From the NCBI RefSeq assembly GCF_003248355.1, contig NZ_QKWY01000001.1, forward strand, positions 640,001 through 704,000: DNA of 64,000 bases, in the 5' to 3' direction. This stretch comes from Streptomyces sp. AC1-42W. GTDB taxonomy: Bacteria; Actinomycetota; Actinomycetes; Streptomycetales; Streptomycetaceae. This document shows positions 1-11,550 of the stretch, piece after piece. Each line of letters starts with the position of its first letter. Positions within the stretch are counted from its first letter, which is position 1. Below the pieces are notes generated by a model. The model had not been told where the DNA came from and did not search any database. It worked only from the letters and a program-made list of their open reading frames with translations. Position numbers and translations under genes: made by a program.

Positions 1-39
1 GGATGGGGTGGTGGGTGGCTGGTCGTTGTTTGAGAACTG

Positions 40-56
40 CACAGTGGACGCGAGCA
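40..56 (+). other. 5' half of pre-23S rRNA processing stem
   Basis: These 17 bases are the exact reverse complement of positions 3189-3205, so the two ends of the 23S precursor can pair in a long helix enclosing the mature rRNA. Such helices are the usual RNase III cleavage site in bacterial rRNA maturation. Bases 1-39 are the end of the 16S-23S spacer. Confidence 0.85.
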
Positions 57-61
57 TCTGT

Positions 62-3183
<3,122 letters not shown>

Positions 3184-3188
3184 TCAGT

Positions 3189-3205
3189 TGCTCGCGTCCA
3201 CTGTG
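3189..3205 (+). other. 3' half of pre-23S rRNA processing stem
   Basis: Perfect 17-nt complement of positions 40-56. The pair brackets the 23S gene. A further GAAC/GTTC pair just outside extends the helix across a small internal loop. Confidence 0.85.
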
Positions 3206-3263
3206 TTGGTTCTGAAATAACGAACAGCCGTGTCCATGTCCGGTTCTGTTCAGAATTTCATAG

Positions 3264-3383
3264 TGTTTCGGTGGTCATTGCGTTAGGGAAACGCCCGGTT
3301 ACATTCCGAACCCGGAAGCTAAGCCTTTCAGCGCCGATGGTACTGCAGGGGGGACCCTGTGGGAGAGTAGGACGCCGCCGAAC
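3264..3383 (+). rRNA. rrf: 5S ribosomal RNA
   Basis: A 120-nt match to actinomycete 5S: it begins GTTTCGGTGGTCATTGCGTT, contains the conserved CCGAACCCGGAAG and GGGAGAGTAGGACGC segments, and its ends pair (GTTTCGGTGG with the terminal CCGCCGAAC). It lies ~80 nt after the 23S gene in the same transcript. Confidence 0.97.
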
Positions 3384-3391
3384 TCCTTTTG

Positions 3392-3426
3392 GAAGAGCCC
3401 CGTGCCCTTGTGGCACGGGGCTCTTC
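3392..3426 (+). terminator. rRNA operon terminator
   Basis: Perfect 15-bp stem (GAAGAGCCCCGTGCC and its complement) with a 5-nt loop CTTGT, directly after the 5S gene. It lacks a long T-run, as is usual for Streptomyces terminators. Confidence 0.9.
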
Positions 3427-3453
3427 TGCGTTCTGACCCTTTAAGGTCGTGTC

Positions 3454-4098
3454 ATGCGCTACGAACTTGTCATCTTCGACAACGACGGTGTGCTCGTCGA
3501 CAGCGAGCCGATTGCCAACACCATCCTGGCCGGCTACCTCACGGAGCTGGGGCACCCCACCTCGTACGAGGAGTCCCTGCGGGACTACATGGGCTCCGCC
3601 GTGCACCGCGTCCACGACACCATCCTCGAACGGACCGGGACCAAGCTGCCCGAGGACTTCGACGTCACGCTCCACTCGCGGACCTTCGCCGCGTTCGAAG
3701 AGGAGCTGGAGCCCGTCCCCGGCGTCGACGACGTGCTGGGCATGCTGGTTGCCGACGGCGTCCCGTACTGCGTCGCCTCCTCCAGCAGCCACCAGCGCAT
3801 CCGGGTCAGCCACCGCAGGACCGGGCTCGACCAGTGGTTCGAGGAGGAATGGATCTTCAGCGCCGAGGACGTGCGCGTGGGCAAGCCGGCCCCCGACCTC
3901 TTCCTGCACGCCGCCGAACGCATGGGCGTCGCGCCCGACCGGTGCGTCGTCATCGAGGACAGCCCGCTCGGGGTCGAAGCGGCCAGGGCCGCCGGTATGG
4001 ACGTGTACGGGTTCACCTCGATGATGCCCGCGGCCCGGCTGACCGGGGTGACCGGGCACTTCTCCGACATGAGCCAGCTGCCGGAATTGCTTGCCTGA
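3454..4098 (+). CDS. HAD-family hydrolase (phosphoglycolate phosphatase/beta-phosphoglucomutase-like)
   Basis: A 214-aa soluble phosphatase-type protein. Motif I is FDNDGVLVD (residues 8-16) with the nucleophile and acid/base aspartates. Motif II is the Ser cluster in ASSSSHQR, motif III is the Lys in VGKPAPD, and motif IV is IEDSPLGVEAA. The cap insertion after motif I is the small helical type (subclass I), as in sugar-phosphate phosphatases, but the substrate cannot be read from sequence. The ATG follows AAGG by 7 nt. It is the first gene after the rRNA operon and ends ~42 nt before the MFS gene. Confidence 0.9.
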   Translation: MRYELVIFDNDGVLVDSEPIANTILAGYLTELGHPTSYEESLRDYMGSAVHRVHDTILERTGTKLPEDFDVTLHSRTFAAFEEELEPVPGVDDVLGMLVADGVPYCVASSSSHQRIRVSHRRTGLDQWFEEEWIFSAEDVRVGKPAPDLFLHAAERMGVAPDRCVVIEDSPLGVEAARAAGMDVYGFTSMMPAARLTGVTGHFSDMSQLPELLA

Positions 4099-4102
4099 CG
4101 TA

Positions 4103-4118
4103 TCTACCCACCGGTAGA
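4103..4118. promoter_or_regulatory. dyad operator over the MFS gene promoter
   Basis: TCTACC-CACC-GGTAGA: perfect 6-bp arms with a 4-nt spacer. It lies where the -35 region of the downstream promoter would be. Its shape suits a TetR-type repressor, but no such regulator gene is next to it, so the binding protein is unknown. Confidence 0.45.
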
Positions 4119-4127
4119 AACTGGCTC

Positions 4128-4133
4128 TACGCT
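4128..4133 (+). promoter_or_regulatory. -10 hexamer TACGCT of a leaderless promoter
   Basis: TACGCT ends 7 nt before the ATG at 4141, which places the transcription start on or next to the start codon. No Shine-Dalgarno sequence is present. Confidence 0.5.
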
Positions 4134-4140
4134 CGCCGCC

Positions 4141-5343
4141 ATGACAGATGCACGGTTGCGGCACGGCAGGGCGTCCCTCGCGTTGAGCTTCTTCGTGCAG
4201 GGGGTCACCTTCGCCCTCCTGGTGACGCGGATACCCGCGATCCAGGACCGGTACGGGATATCCGACGGGCTGCTGCCCGTGTTCCTCGCCGCCGTGCCGA
4301 TCCTGGCCGGTGCGGGCAGTGTGCTCACCGAGAAGCTGGTCGCCCGGGTCCGGCCGCGAGTGGTCCTGCGCTGGGCACAGCCCGTCGTGCTCCTCGCGCT
4401 CCTCGGCGTCGGCGCCGGAAGCGAGATCTGGCAGGCCGCCGTCGCCCTCGGGGTGTTCGGGCTGGCGGTCGGCGCGCTCGACGCGTCCATGAACATGATC
4501 GGCGTCAGCCTCCAGCGGGCGTACGGGCGTTCCATCATGCTGGGGTTCCACGCCGCGTACAGCCTGGGCGGGATCGCCGGGGCCTCGATGGCGTGGGCCG
4601 GGGCGCACTGGGACCTGTCGTTGCCGGTCTCGTATCTTCCCGCCGTCGTGGTGCTGCTGCCCGCGGCGCTCGTCGGCAGCCGCTGGTACGCGGAGGGCAC
4701 GGACGAGAAGCCGGGCGCCGAACCGGCCCGGGGGGCGGCCGGGACCGTCTCGTTCCGGCTGTTGCTGCCGCTGTGCCTGGTGATGTGCTTCGCGTACATC
4801 GGGGACTCGACGGTCTCCAACTGGAGCGCCAAGTACCTCCAGGACGTGCTGGGCAGTTCGGAGCAGCTGGCCACCGTCCCGTACAACGTCTACATGGTGA
4901 CCACGCTGCTGGGGCGGGCCGTCGGCGACCTCGGGGTGCGGCGGTTCGGGGCGGCGGCCGTGGTGCGGGGCGGCTCGGTGCTGGCGGCGGCCGGGTTCGC
5001 CGTGGTGGCCGTCGCCGGCGGGGCCTGGACGGGCATGCTCGGGTTCACCCTGCTGGGGCTCGGGCTGTGCGTGATCGTGCCGCAGACGTTCGCCGCGGCC
5101 GGGCGGATGTTCCCCGGCGCGAGCGACACCGCGATCGCCCGGCTGAACATCTTCAACTACGTCGGCTTCCTCGTCGGCTCACCGCTCGTCGGGGCGCTCG
5201 GGGACGCCTGGAGCTACCGGGGCGCGATGCTGGTGCCCATGGTGCTGGTGCTCGCGACGCTCCTGTACACCAAGTCGTTCGGGGCGGAACCCGCCCGATA
5301 CGGTGGCGGGCATGAGCGGCCGCGCACAGCTGATGTGGGATGA
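4141..5343 (+). CDS. MFS transporter
   Basis: A 400-aa integral membrane protein of the major facilitator superfamily with about twelve hydrophobic segments. It is the size and layout of the small sugar/fucose-like or drug efflux MFS proteins common in actinobacteria. The central loop (around residues 185-200, rich in Glu/Gly) separates two six-helix halves. No substrate can be assigned. There is no ribosome site, but a -10 hexamer lies just before the ATG and a dyad at 4103-4118 overlaps the promoter, so it is probably a repressed, leaderless gene. Its 3' end overlaps the start of the next gene by ~30 nt. Confidence 0.88.
   Translation: MTDARLRHGRASLALSFFVQGVTFALLVTRIPAIQDRYGISDGLLPVFLAAVPILAGAGSVLTEKLVARVRPRVVLRWAQPVVLLALLGVGAGSEIWQAAVALGVFGLAVGALDASMNMIGVSLQRAYGRSIMLGFHAAYSLGGIAGASMAWAGAHWDLSLPVSYLPAVVVLLPAALVGSRWYAEGTDEKPGAEPARGAAGTVSFRLLLPLCLVMCFAYIGDSTVSNWSAKYLQDVLGSSEQLATVPYNVYMVTTLLGRAVGDLGVRRFGAAAVVRGGSVLAAAGFAVVAVAGGAWTGMLGFTLLGLGLCVIVPQTFAAAGRMFPGASDTAIARLNIFNYVGFLVGSPLVGALGDAWSYRGAMLVPMVLVLATLLYTKSFGAEPARYGGGHERPRTADVG
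5299..5304 (+). promoter_or_regulatory. -10 hexamer TACGGT of a leaderless promoter
   Basis: TACGGT lies 7 nt before the ATG at 5312, inside the end of the MFS gene. It supports 5312 rather than the GTG at 5303 as the start of the deacetylase gene. Confidence 0.4.
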
Positions 5344-6484
5344 CGCAGTAACGGGCTACGACTTCGGGGAGAGCCACCCGATGGACCCGGTCCGGCTTGC
5401 CCTCACGATGGGTCTGGTGCGGGCGTTCGGCCTCGACCGGGCGGTGGACGTGGTGACGGCCAAACCGGCCGGCGACTCCACACTGCGCCTGGTGCACCGG
5501 CCGGACTACGTGGCGGCGGTGAAGGCCGCGTCGGCCGCCCCCCGGTCGGCGGACCAGGCGTACGGGCTCGGGACCGTGGACGATCCGGCGTTCGCCGGGA
5601 TGCACGAGGTGTCCGCGCTGATCGCCGGGCAGTCCGTGGCCGCCGCCGAGGCGGTGTGGCGGGGCGAGACCCGGCACGCGGTGAACTTCACCGGCGGGCT
5701 GCACCACGCGATGCCCGGCGGGGCCGCTGGATTCTGCATCTACAACGACCCGGCGCTGGCCATCGCCCGGCTCCTGGAACTGGGCGCCGAGCGCGTCGCG
5801 TACGTCGACGTCGACGTGCACCACGGCGACGGGGTGCAGGCGGCCTTCTGGGAGGACCCCAGGGTGCTGACCATCTCCTTGCACGAGCATCCGCGCACCC
5901 TGTTCCCGCAGACCGGCTGGCCGGAGGAGACCGGGTCGGGCGCCGGTGAGGGCGGGGCGGTCAACGTGGCGCTGCCGGCCGGGACCGGGGACGCCGGATG
6001 GCTGCGGGCCTTCCACGCGGTGGTGCCGGAACTGCTCGCGGACTTCCGGCCGCAGGTGCTGGTCTCGCAGCACGGCGCGGACACGCACTTCGAGGACCCG
6101 CTGGCCCATCTGGCGGTGTCGCTGGACGCGCAGCGGTCGGTGATGGCGGCCTGCCACGACCTCGCGCACACCTACGCCGACGACGGGCGCTGGGTGGCGC
6201 TCGGGGGCGGCGGGTACGCCGTGGTGGACGTGGTGCCCCGGTCCTGGACGCATCTGGTGGGCATCGCCGCGCACGCCCCGGTGGACCCGGAGTCGGTGAT
6301 CCCGTCGTCGTGGCGGGACGAGGTGTACGCGCGCACGCGGCAGTTGGGGCCGGCCCGGATGACGGACGGGCGGACGCCCGCGTGGTCGTCGTGGGAGGAC
6401 GGCTACGACCCGGCGGACCGGCTGGACCAGGCGGTGCTGGCGACGCGGCGGGCGGCGTTCCCGCTGCGGGGGCTGCTGACCTGA
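5312..6484 (+). CDS. acuC: AcuC-like histone deacetylase family protein
   Basis: A 390-aa zinc deacetylase of the arginase/deacetylase fold. Catalytic-site motifs are visible: GGLHHAMPGGAAGFCIYND (tandem His and tyrosine-pocket region), VAYVDVDVHHGDGVQ (zinc Asp/His) and the Gly-rich VALGGGGYAVVDVVPRSW. AcuC proteins deacetylate acetyl-CoA synthetase or other acetyl-lysine proteins, linking acetate metabolism to acetylation; that role is inferred from the family. The ATG at 5312 is preferred because a -10 hexamer lies 7 nt upstream; a GTG at 5303 would add three residues. It overlaps the 3' end of the MFS gene. Confidence 0.88.
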   Translation: MSGRAQLMWDDAVTGYDFGESHPMDPVRLALTMGLVRAFGLDRAVDVVTAKPAGDSTLRLVHRPDYVAAVKAASAAPRSADQAYGLGTVDDPAFAGMHEVSALIAGQSVAAAEAVWRGETRHAVNFTGGLHHAMPGGAAGFCIYNDPALAIARLLELGAERVAYVDVDVHHGDGVQAAFWEDPRVLTISLHEHPRTLFPQTGWPEETGSGAGEGGAVNVALPAGTGDAGWLRAFHAVVPELLADFRPQVLVSQHGADTHFEDPLAHLAVSLDAQRSVMAACHDLAHTYADDGRWVALGGGGYAVVDVVPRSWTHLVGIAAHAPVDPESVIPSSWRDEVYARTRQLGPARMTDGRTPAWSSWEDGYDPADRLDQAVLATRRAAFPLRGLLT

Positions 6485-6561
6485 CGGCACGGTTACGCCG
6501 ACTGTGGGGCGTCATCGGGCTTTTGGCCCCTGGGCGGGCCGGTTCGTGCAGCATCGGTGGG

Positions 6562-7377
6562 GTGTTGAGCACCGGAGCGCTGCGTGCGCATCTGCTGGCG
6601 GCCCGGCTGGCCGGGCCCGTGGCCACCTCGCGCGAGGTGAGCCTGCGGAGTTATCGGCTGTTCGCGGCCCGGGACCCCCGGGTGACGCTCGGGCTGGCCC
6701 CGGAGCGGGGCTGGGGCGAGCGGGAGCTGCTGGAGCTGATGGCGGACAGGTGCGGGGTCTCGGACGATCCCGCCCATGTGTCGGGGCCCGATGTGATCGA
6801 TCCCGAGCGCACGGTGGCCGGCCTCGACGCGTTCGCGGCCCGGCTGTCGGAGGCGGCGGCGCGGCGGGCGCCGGTGCTGTTCGGGACCGGGCATCCGCAT
6901 CGGCTGATCGGTTTCTACGCGGCGCTGGCAGACGCTTTGTCGTCGGCGGGATGTCCTGTCCTCACCCCGGCGCAGGGGCGATGTATCGACATAACGACTC
7001 GGTTTGGCGTACGTACGCACAACCTCGACTACGTACGGGGTGTCGCGCTGGTGCGTGAACCCGGCGCGGGGCCGGCCGGTGGTGGCACCGGCGCACACTC
7101 CCATTCCCCACTGCCGGTGCGGGTCGCTCTGGAGGCCGCCGCGGCCGGGCGCGGGCCGGTTCCGGAGCTGGTCGTGGGGGATCACGGCTGGGTCTGCGGG
7201 GCAGGTCAGCTGGGCATCGAGGCGATCGGCCTGGCGGATACGGACGACCCGGCGCTGTTCGTCGGGGAGGCCGAGGGGCGGGTGGCGGTGACGGTTCCGC
7301 TGGACGACGCGGTGCGGTCCGCGTACTACTTGCCGCTCACGCGCTATGTACTCAATCGGGCGTGTCTGTCACAGTAG
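6562..7377 (+). CDS. phosphatase-like protein of unknown function
   Basis: A 271-aa protein that I recognise only as a conserved Streptomyces family often labelled phosphatase. Visible features are a GTGHPHRLIGFY segment (residues ~113-124), which looks like a nucleotide or phosphate loop, a tract of His/Asp (DITTRFGVRTHNLDYVRGVAL), and a Gly-rich VVGDHGWVCGAGQLGIEAIG near the C-terminus. There are no signal peptide or membrane segments. The open frame extends far upstream inside acuC, but homology-like sequence starts at the GTG at 6562, with GGTGG just before it. It follows acuC by 77 nt in the same orientation. Confidence 0.7.
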   Translation: MLSTGALRAHLLAARLAGPVATSREVSLRSYRLFAARDPRVTLGLAPERGWGERELLELMADRCGVSDDPAHVSGPDVIDPERTVAGLDAFAARLSEAAARRAPVLFGTGHPHRLIGFYAALADALSSAGCPVLTPAQGRCIDITTRFGVRTHNLDYVRGVALVREPGAGPAGGGTGAHSHSPLPVRVALEAAAAGRGPVPELVVGDHGWVCGAGQLGIEAIGLADTDDPALFVGEAEGRVAVTVPLDDAVRSAYYLPLTRYVLNRACLSQ

Positions 7378-7504
7378 CGGCCGATCGTCTCTCCTCTTCC
7401 CCACTCGCATCACCCGCCCCTAACCTGGGGAGTGAGCGCACAGCGACGAAGAGTCACCGGAGGGGAAGCCGGTGCGCGTCTCGTGCGGAAGGTACAGGTG
7501 AGTC

Positions 7505-7717
7505 ATGGCTGCTGACAGCGAGAGTCCTCTGAGCGAGGTCAAGTTCCTGACCGTGGCGGAAGTCGCCGCGGTCATGAGAGTGTCGAAGATGACCGTGTAC
7601 CGCCTGGTGCACAGCGGTCATCTGCCGGCGATCCGGGTGGGCAGGTCCTTCCGGGTGCCGGAGCAAGCGGTTCACGAGTATCTGCGCGAGTCCTTCGTGG
7701 GGGTGGCATCGGCCTGA
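7505..7717 (+). CDS. excisionase-family helix-turn-helix DNA-binding protein
   Basis: A 70-aa protein consisting almost entirely of an AlpA/excisionase winged-helix HTH (LTVAEVAAVMRVSKMTVYRL, then GHLPAIRVGRSFRVPEQAVHEYL). This is the same fold as BldC but not the BldC sequence. It is a conserved actinobacterial single-domain regulator in the bldN neighbourhood, probably binding DNA as a multimer. The start ATG has AGGTGAG just upstream. The 127-nt upstream gap contains a CCCCTAACCTGGGG dyad (near 7420). Confidence 0.88.
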   Translation: MAADSESPLSEVKFLTVAEVAAVMRVSKMTVYRLVHSGHLPAIRVGRSFRVPEQAVHEYLRESFVGVASA

Positions 7718-7827
7718 GATTCCCCTCGGATTACGTCCCTCACGCGGTGGCGGGTAGGCTAGGCCGACGTAGGTCGTGTGGGCCCAGACGCCCCGCACCA
7801 GTGAAGAAGAAGTGAGCGAGGGTAGTC

Positions 7828-7926
7828 GTGGGCTCTGTTATCAAGAAGCGGCGCAAGCGGATGGCCAAGAAGAAGCACCGCAAGCTGCTCAAGCGCACGC
7901 GCGTTCAGCGTCGCAACAAGAAGTAG
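7828..7926 (+). CDS. bS22-type basic ribosomal protein (AURKAIP1/COX24 domain)
   Basis: A 32-aa peptide, GTG start, [20 protein letters not shown] followed by [12 protein letters not shown]. More than half of the residues are Lys or Arg. It matches the tiny COX24/AURKAIP1-domain protein conserved in Actinobacteria and seen as bS22 on the mycobacterial small subunit near the decoding centre. GAGGG lies ~6 nt before the start. A candidate -10 TAGGCT lies near 7754-7759. A perfect terminator follows at 7944-7983, so it is probably monocistronic and strongly expressed. Confidence 0.9.
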   Translation: MGSVIKKRRKRMAKKKHRKLLKRTRVQRRNKK

Positions 7927-7943
7927 GCGAACGCAGTTCGTGT

Positions 7944-7983
7944 CCGCAGCCCTCCCGCCGATCGACCGGCGGGAGGGCTGCGG
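7944..7983 (+). terminator. terminator after the bS22-type gene
   Basis: Perfect 16-bp stem (CCGCAGCCCTCCCGCC and its complement) with an 8-nt loop GATCGACC. No T-run. Confidence 0.85.
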
Positions 7984-8072
7984 TGCTGTGTACGGGAGGT
8001 GTCCACCCGTTACGGTGACGTTCTGCGGTACTTCTCACCCCTCGCACGGGAGACCGACGGAAGGCGCTGATC

Positions 8073-9146
8073 GTGGGGAAGGTCGTGCTCGTCACGGGAG
8101 CGGCCCGGCAGCTGGCCGGTCGTTTCGTGCGGCGTGTCCAGCGTGACCCGGACGTGGAGCGGGTGATCGCGCTCGACGCGGTCCCGCCGGATCACGACCT
8201 GGGCGACGCCGTCTTCACCCGGGCGGACATCCGGGGCCCGGCCGTCGCCCGCGTGCTCGCCGAACACTCCGTGGACACCGTCGTACATCTGGACGTCAGC
8301 GGGTTCGCGCTCGGCGCCCAGGGGCGGTCGGCCGTCAAGGAGACCAACGTCATCGGTACCATGCAGCTCCTGGGGGCCTGCCAGAAGGCGCCCTCGGTGC
8401 AGCGGCTGGTGGTGAAGTCCAGTACCGGCGTGTACGGTTCGGCGCCGCGCGACCCGGCGGTCTTCCACGAGACGACCCCGCCCAAGTCGCTGCCGGGCGG
8501 CGGCTTCGCGAAGGACGCGGCGGAGGTCGAGGGCTATGTACGGGGCTTCGCCCGGCGCCGGCCGGACGTCGCGGTGTGCGTGCTGCGGTTCGCGAACATC
8601 CTGGGCCCGGACGCGGACTCGCCGCTCGCCGACTATCTCTCGCTGCCGGTGCTGCCGACCGTCTTCGGCTACGACCCCCGGCTCCAGTTCGTCCACGAGG
8701 ACGACGTGCTCGACGTCCTGGGCATCGCGGCGAGCGAGCCCCGGCGCTCCACGCTCAACAGCGGCACGTTCAACATCGCGGGCGACGGGGTGCTGCTGCT
8801 CTCGCAGTGCGCGCGGCGGCTGGGGCGGCCCACGGTGCCGCTGCTGCTGCCGGCGGTCACCTGGGTCGGGCAGGCGCTGCGGGCGGTCGGCATGACGGAC
8901 TTCTCGCCGGAGCAGATCCGGCTGCTCACCCATGGCAGGGTGGTCTCCACGGTCCAGATGCGCGAGACCCTGGGGTTCTCGCCGAAGTACTCCACGGGCG
9001 AGACGTTCGCGGAGTTCGCCCGCAGCCGGGCGCCGGGCCTGCTGCCGCCCGAGGCGGTGGGCCGGGCCGTGGACCGGGTGGCCGCGGCCGTGCCCCTGAT
9101 CGCCGGGGACGGCGCCGCCCCCGACCCGACCCCGAGCGCCAGGTAG
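8073..9146 (+). CDS. NAD-dependent epimerase/dehydratase (extended SDR)
   Basis: A 357-aa extended short-chain dehydrogenase. The N-terminal Rossmann motif is VLVTGAARQLAGRF (a GxxGxxG variant), followed by a conserved Asn in KETNVIGTMQLL and a catalytic Ser/Tyr region, KSSTGVYGSAPRD. The classical YxxxK is degenerate, as in the NAD-binding SDR group found next to PlsC-like acyltransferases in actinobacteria. The substrate is unknown. The GTG start follows GGAAGG by ~9 nt. The stop codon overlaps the Shine-Dalgarno sequence of the acyltransferase gene, so the two are probably co-translated and may act together in lipid metabolism. Confidence 0.88.
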   Translation: MGKVVLVTGAARQLAGRFVRRVQRDPDVERVIALDAVPPDHDLGDAVFTRADIRGPAVARVLAEHSVDTVVHLDVSGFALGAQGRSAVKETNVIGTMQLLGACQKAPSVQRLVVKSSTGVYGSAPRDPAVFHETTPPKSLPGGGFAKDAAEVEGYVRGFARRRPDVAVCVLRFANILGPDADSPLADYLSLPVLPTVFGYDPRLQFVHEDDVLDVLGIAASEPRRSTLNSGTFNIAGDGVLLLSQCARRLGRPTVPLLLPAVTWVGQALRAVGMTDFSPEQIRLLTHGRVVSTVQMRETLGFSPKYSTGETFAEFARSRAPGLLPPEAVGRAVDRVAAAVPLIAGDGAAPDPTPSAR

Positions 9147-9160
9147 AGGAGCGCAGCGCG

Positions 9161-10189
9161 ATGGCGGATGCCAAGGTCATTCCGTTCGACGACGACCGTT
9201 CGCGGCCGGGGGGATCACCGCGTCCCGCGCGCCGGCGCCCTTCGGTACGCGGTACGGGGTCGGTGTCCGCCCTGCCCGGCGGCCGGGCGGACGACGGCGA
9301 CCGGGAAAGCCCCCAGGAGGGCGCCGGACGGTCCGGGGAGGAGGGGCGGGGGTCCTGGGACCGCCGGATCGCGGGCGGGCTGGCGTTCCTGCGCAGGCGG
9401 GTCACCGGCGAGTACGACGTCGACGAGTTCGGCTACGACGAGGAGCTGACGGACCAGGTCCTGATGTCGCTGCTGCGGCCGGTGTACGAGAAGTACTTCC
9501 GGGTCGAGGTGAAGGGCATCGAGAACATCCCGGCCGAGGGCGGGGCGCTCATCGTGTCCAACCATTCCGGGACGCTGCCGCTGGACGGGCTGATGCTCCA
9601 GGTCGCCGTGCACGACCACCATCCGGCCGACCGGCATCTGCGGCTGCTCGCGGCCGACCTGGTCTTCATGCTGCCGGTCGTCAACGAGCTGGCCCGCAAG
9701 GCGGGGCACACGCTGGCGTGCGCGGAGGACGCGGAGCGGCTGCTGCGCAACGGCGAGGTCGTCGGGGTGATGCCGGAGGGCTTCAAGGGGATCGGCAAGC
9801 CGTTCGGCGAGCGGTACAAGCTCCAGCGCTTCGGGCGGGGCGGGTTCGTGTCGACGGCGCTGAAGGCCGGGGTGCCGATCGTGCCGTGCTCGATCGTGGG
9901 CGCGGAGGAGATCTATCCGATGGTGGGGAACGCGAAGACGCTGGCGCGGCTGCTGGGCTTCCCGTACTTCCCGATCACGCCGACGTTCCCCTGGCTGGGG
10001 CCGCTGGGCATGGTGCCGCTGCCGACGAAGTGGACGATCCAGTTCGGTGAGCCGATCGCGACGGACGGCTATCCGCTGGAGGCGGCGGAGGACCCGATGC
10101 TGATGTTCAACCTGACGGATCAGGTGCGGGAGCAGATCCAGCACACGCTGTACCGGCTGTTGGTGCAGCGGCGGTCGGTGTTCTTCTGA
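9161..10189 (+). CDS. PlsC-like 1-acyl-glycerol-3-phosphate acyltransferase
   Basis: A 342-aa protein with a disordered ~75-residue N-terminus and a PlsC/LPLAT domain. The catalytic HX4D motif is in VSNHSGTLPLDG. The substrate-binding block GVMPEGFKGIGKP corresponds to the family FPEG motif, and VPIVPCSIVGAEEI follows. It would transfer acyl groups to lysophosphatidate or a related lipid at the membrane. The ATG is chosen because GAGGAG precedes it by 9 nt, overlapping the stop of the epimerase gene. It converges on rsbN with 28 nt between stop codons. Confidence 0.9.
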   Translation: MADAKVIPFDDDRSRPGGSPRPARRRPSVRGTGSVSALPGGRADDGDRESPQEGAGRSGEEGRGSWDRRIAGGLAFLRRRVTGEYDVDEFGYDEELTDQVLMSLLRPVYEKYFRVEVKGIENIPAEGGALIVSNHSGTLPLDGLMLQVAVHDHHPADRHLRLLAADLVFMLPVVNELARKAGHTLACAEDAERLLRNGEVVGVMPEGFKGIGKPFGERYKLQRFGRGGFVSTALKAGVPIVPCSIVGAEEIYPMVGNAKTLARLLGFPYFPITPTFPWLGPLGMVPLPTKWTIQFGEPIATDGYPLEAAEDPMLMFNLTDQVREQIQHTLYRLLVQRRSVFF

Positions 10190-10217
10190 CGGCCGCCGCC
10201 GCACCGGTGGGGCCGGG

Positions 10218-11420
10218 TCAGCCGCGGTCGTCCTCGGGGTCGATGCCCAGTCCGCCGATGAGGCCGGGCAGCAGCGGCGGGATGGTGATGTCCGGGGTAG
10301 GCGTCTGACTCGGGGTCTCGTGCGACGGGCTGGTGGTGTCGGGCGAGGGCGGGTCGAACAGGCCGTCCGTGCCGCCGCCGATCAGGCCGCCTTCCGCGGG
10401 GCTGCTGCCGGCGTCCGAGGGGCGCGGCGAGGAGCTGTTGCCCGTACCGCTGTCCTCGTCGCGGGCGGAGGAGGAGGGCGCGGGGGCCTGCGACGGGCCG
10501 GTCGAGGGGCCGGTGCGGGTGTCCGAGGAGTCGGAGCGCTGGGACTCGGCGCCCTGTTCCGGGGCGCGCGGGAACAGCGACTGGAGCGGTGCGACCTCTT
10601 CGTCTATGGCGGCGAACACGGAGCTGACCTGGTCGCCCACGTCGCTGAGCTGGACCGGGAGGCGGTTGCGAAGGCTGCTCCAGGTGGCGCGGTGGGAGCG
10701 GGAGAAGGAGTCCAGGGTCTGGATCGGGCCCAGGGCGCCGTCCCGTTCGTACGCGGCGTGCAGAAGGCGGTGGCCCTCGGTGGCGTCGTGGGTCATGCCG
10801 TTGAGGGTGCGCCGGATCTCGCCGAGCTGTTCGTGGTCGAGGTGGCCGGAGCGGGCGCGCTCCATGAGCCGGCGGGCTTCGCTGAGACGGGTGGACGCCT
10901 GGTCGAGGTAGATCTCACCGCGGTCGGTGTCGTCGCGGGTGAGGCCCAGGTGGAGGTCCTCCATGCCGCGTTTCAGGCCGTAGAGGGAGTCACCGGGGAG
11001 GGCGTCGGAGCTGGCGGCGGCCACTCCGCCGAAGGCGCCGGCCGCCACACCGACCGTGAGTCCGCCGGCGGCGAGGCCCTTGGTCCAGCGGGATCTCGGG
11101 CGCAGCTTGCGGAGCGGGGACGCGCGGTGGCTGTTCCTGCTCCGTTGTTCGGGCACCGTAGGGTCCGCGGATGCGCCTCCCTCGGCGAACGCGGCCTCCA
11201 TGGCGGCGACGAGCTGGGCTCGCTGCACCACTTTGACCTCGGGGTCCAACTGCGGCTTCGGCAGTTCGCCGAGGCCGGTCGCCAGGGCCAACAGCGCTCC
11301 TCGGTCGGCCTGTTCGGCCGGGTCCTCGGGCTGTACGGCCGCCGCACCGCGGAGCGACTGCTCCTCCAGGGCCTGGGCGAAGGCGTTCGCCCGCCGGTGT
11401 GCCGAGACGTTTGCGATCAC
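10218..11420 (-). CDS. rsbN: RsbN, anti-sigma factor for BldN (DUF5667 protein)
   Basis: A 400-aa single-pass membrane protein directly downstream of bldN. The cytosolic N-terminus (about residues 1-110) would bind sigma BldN. A hydrophobic segment at ~115-136 (AAGGLTVGVAAGAFGGVAAA) is the membrane anchor. The extracytoplasmic part carries the DUF5667 domain (DALPGDSLYGLKRGMEDLHL) and a long Ser/Pro/Thr-rich tail. In S. venezuelae the gene in this position is the cognate anti-sigma factor RsbN, which restrains chaplin and rodlin expression. The GTG at 11420 is preferred over 11429 because AGGAGG is ~8 nt away rather than abutting. A BldN-type promoter lies at 11551-11579. Confidence 0.9.
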   Translation of the reverse strand: MIANVSAHRRANAFAQALEEQSLRGAAAVQPEDPAEQADRGALLALATGLGELPKPQLDPEVKVVQRAQLVAAMEAAFAEGGASADPTVPEQRSRNSHRASPLRKLRPRSRWTKGLAAGGLTVGVAAGAFGGVAAASSDALPGDSLYGLKRGMEDLHLGLTRDDTDRGEIYLDQASTRLSEARRLMERARSGHLDHEQLGEIRRTLNGMTHDATEGHRLLHAAYERDGALGPIQTLDSFSRSHRATWSSLRNRLPVQLSDVGDQVSSVFAAIDEEVAPLQSLFPRAPEQGAESQRSDSSDTRTGPSTGPSQAPAPSSSARDEDSGTGNSSSPRPSDAGSSPAEGGLIGGGTDGLFDPPSPDTTSPSHETPSQTPTPDITIPPLLPGLIGGLGIDPEDDRG

Positions 11421-11550
11421 TGGCGGCACCTCCTCTCGTCATGACGGTCGACTCCCCTGGGTGTCCGGAAGGTTGCACACCTTGAGCGCTTCCACACGAT
11501 CGAGTGAGCGTCCGCGGGCATGGTGTGACGACAGGGGGCCTGCAACCGGC

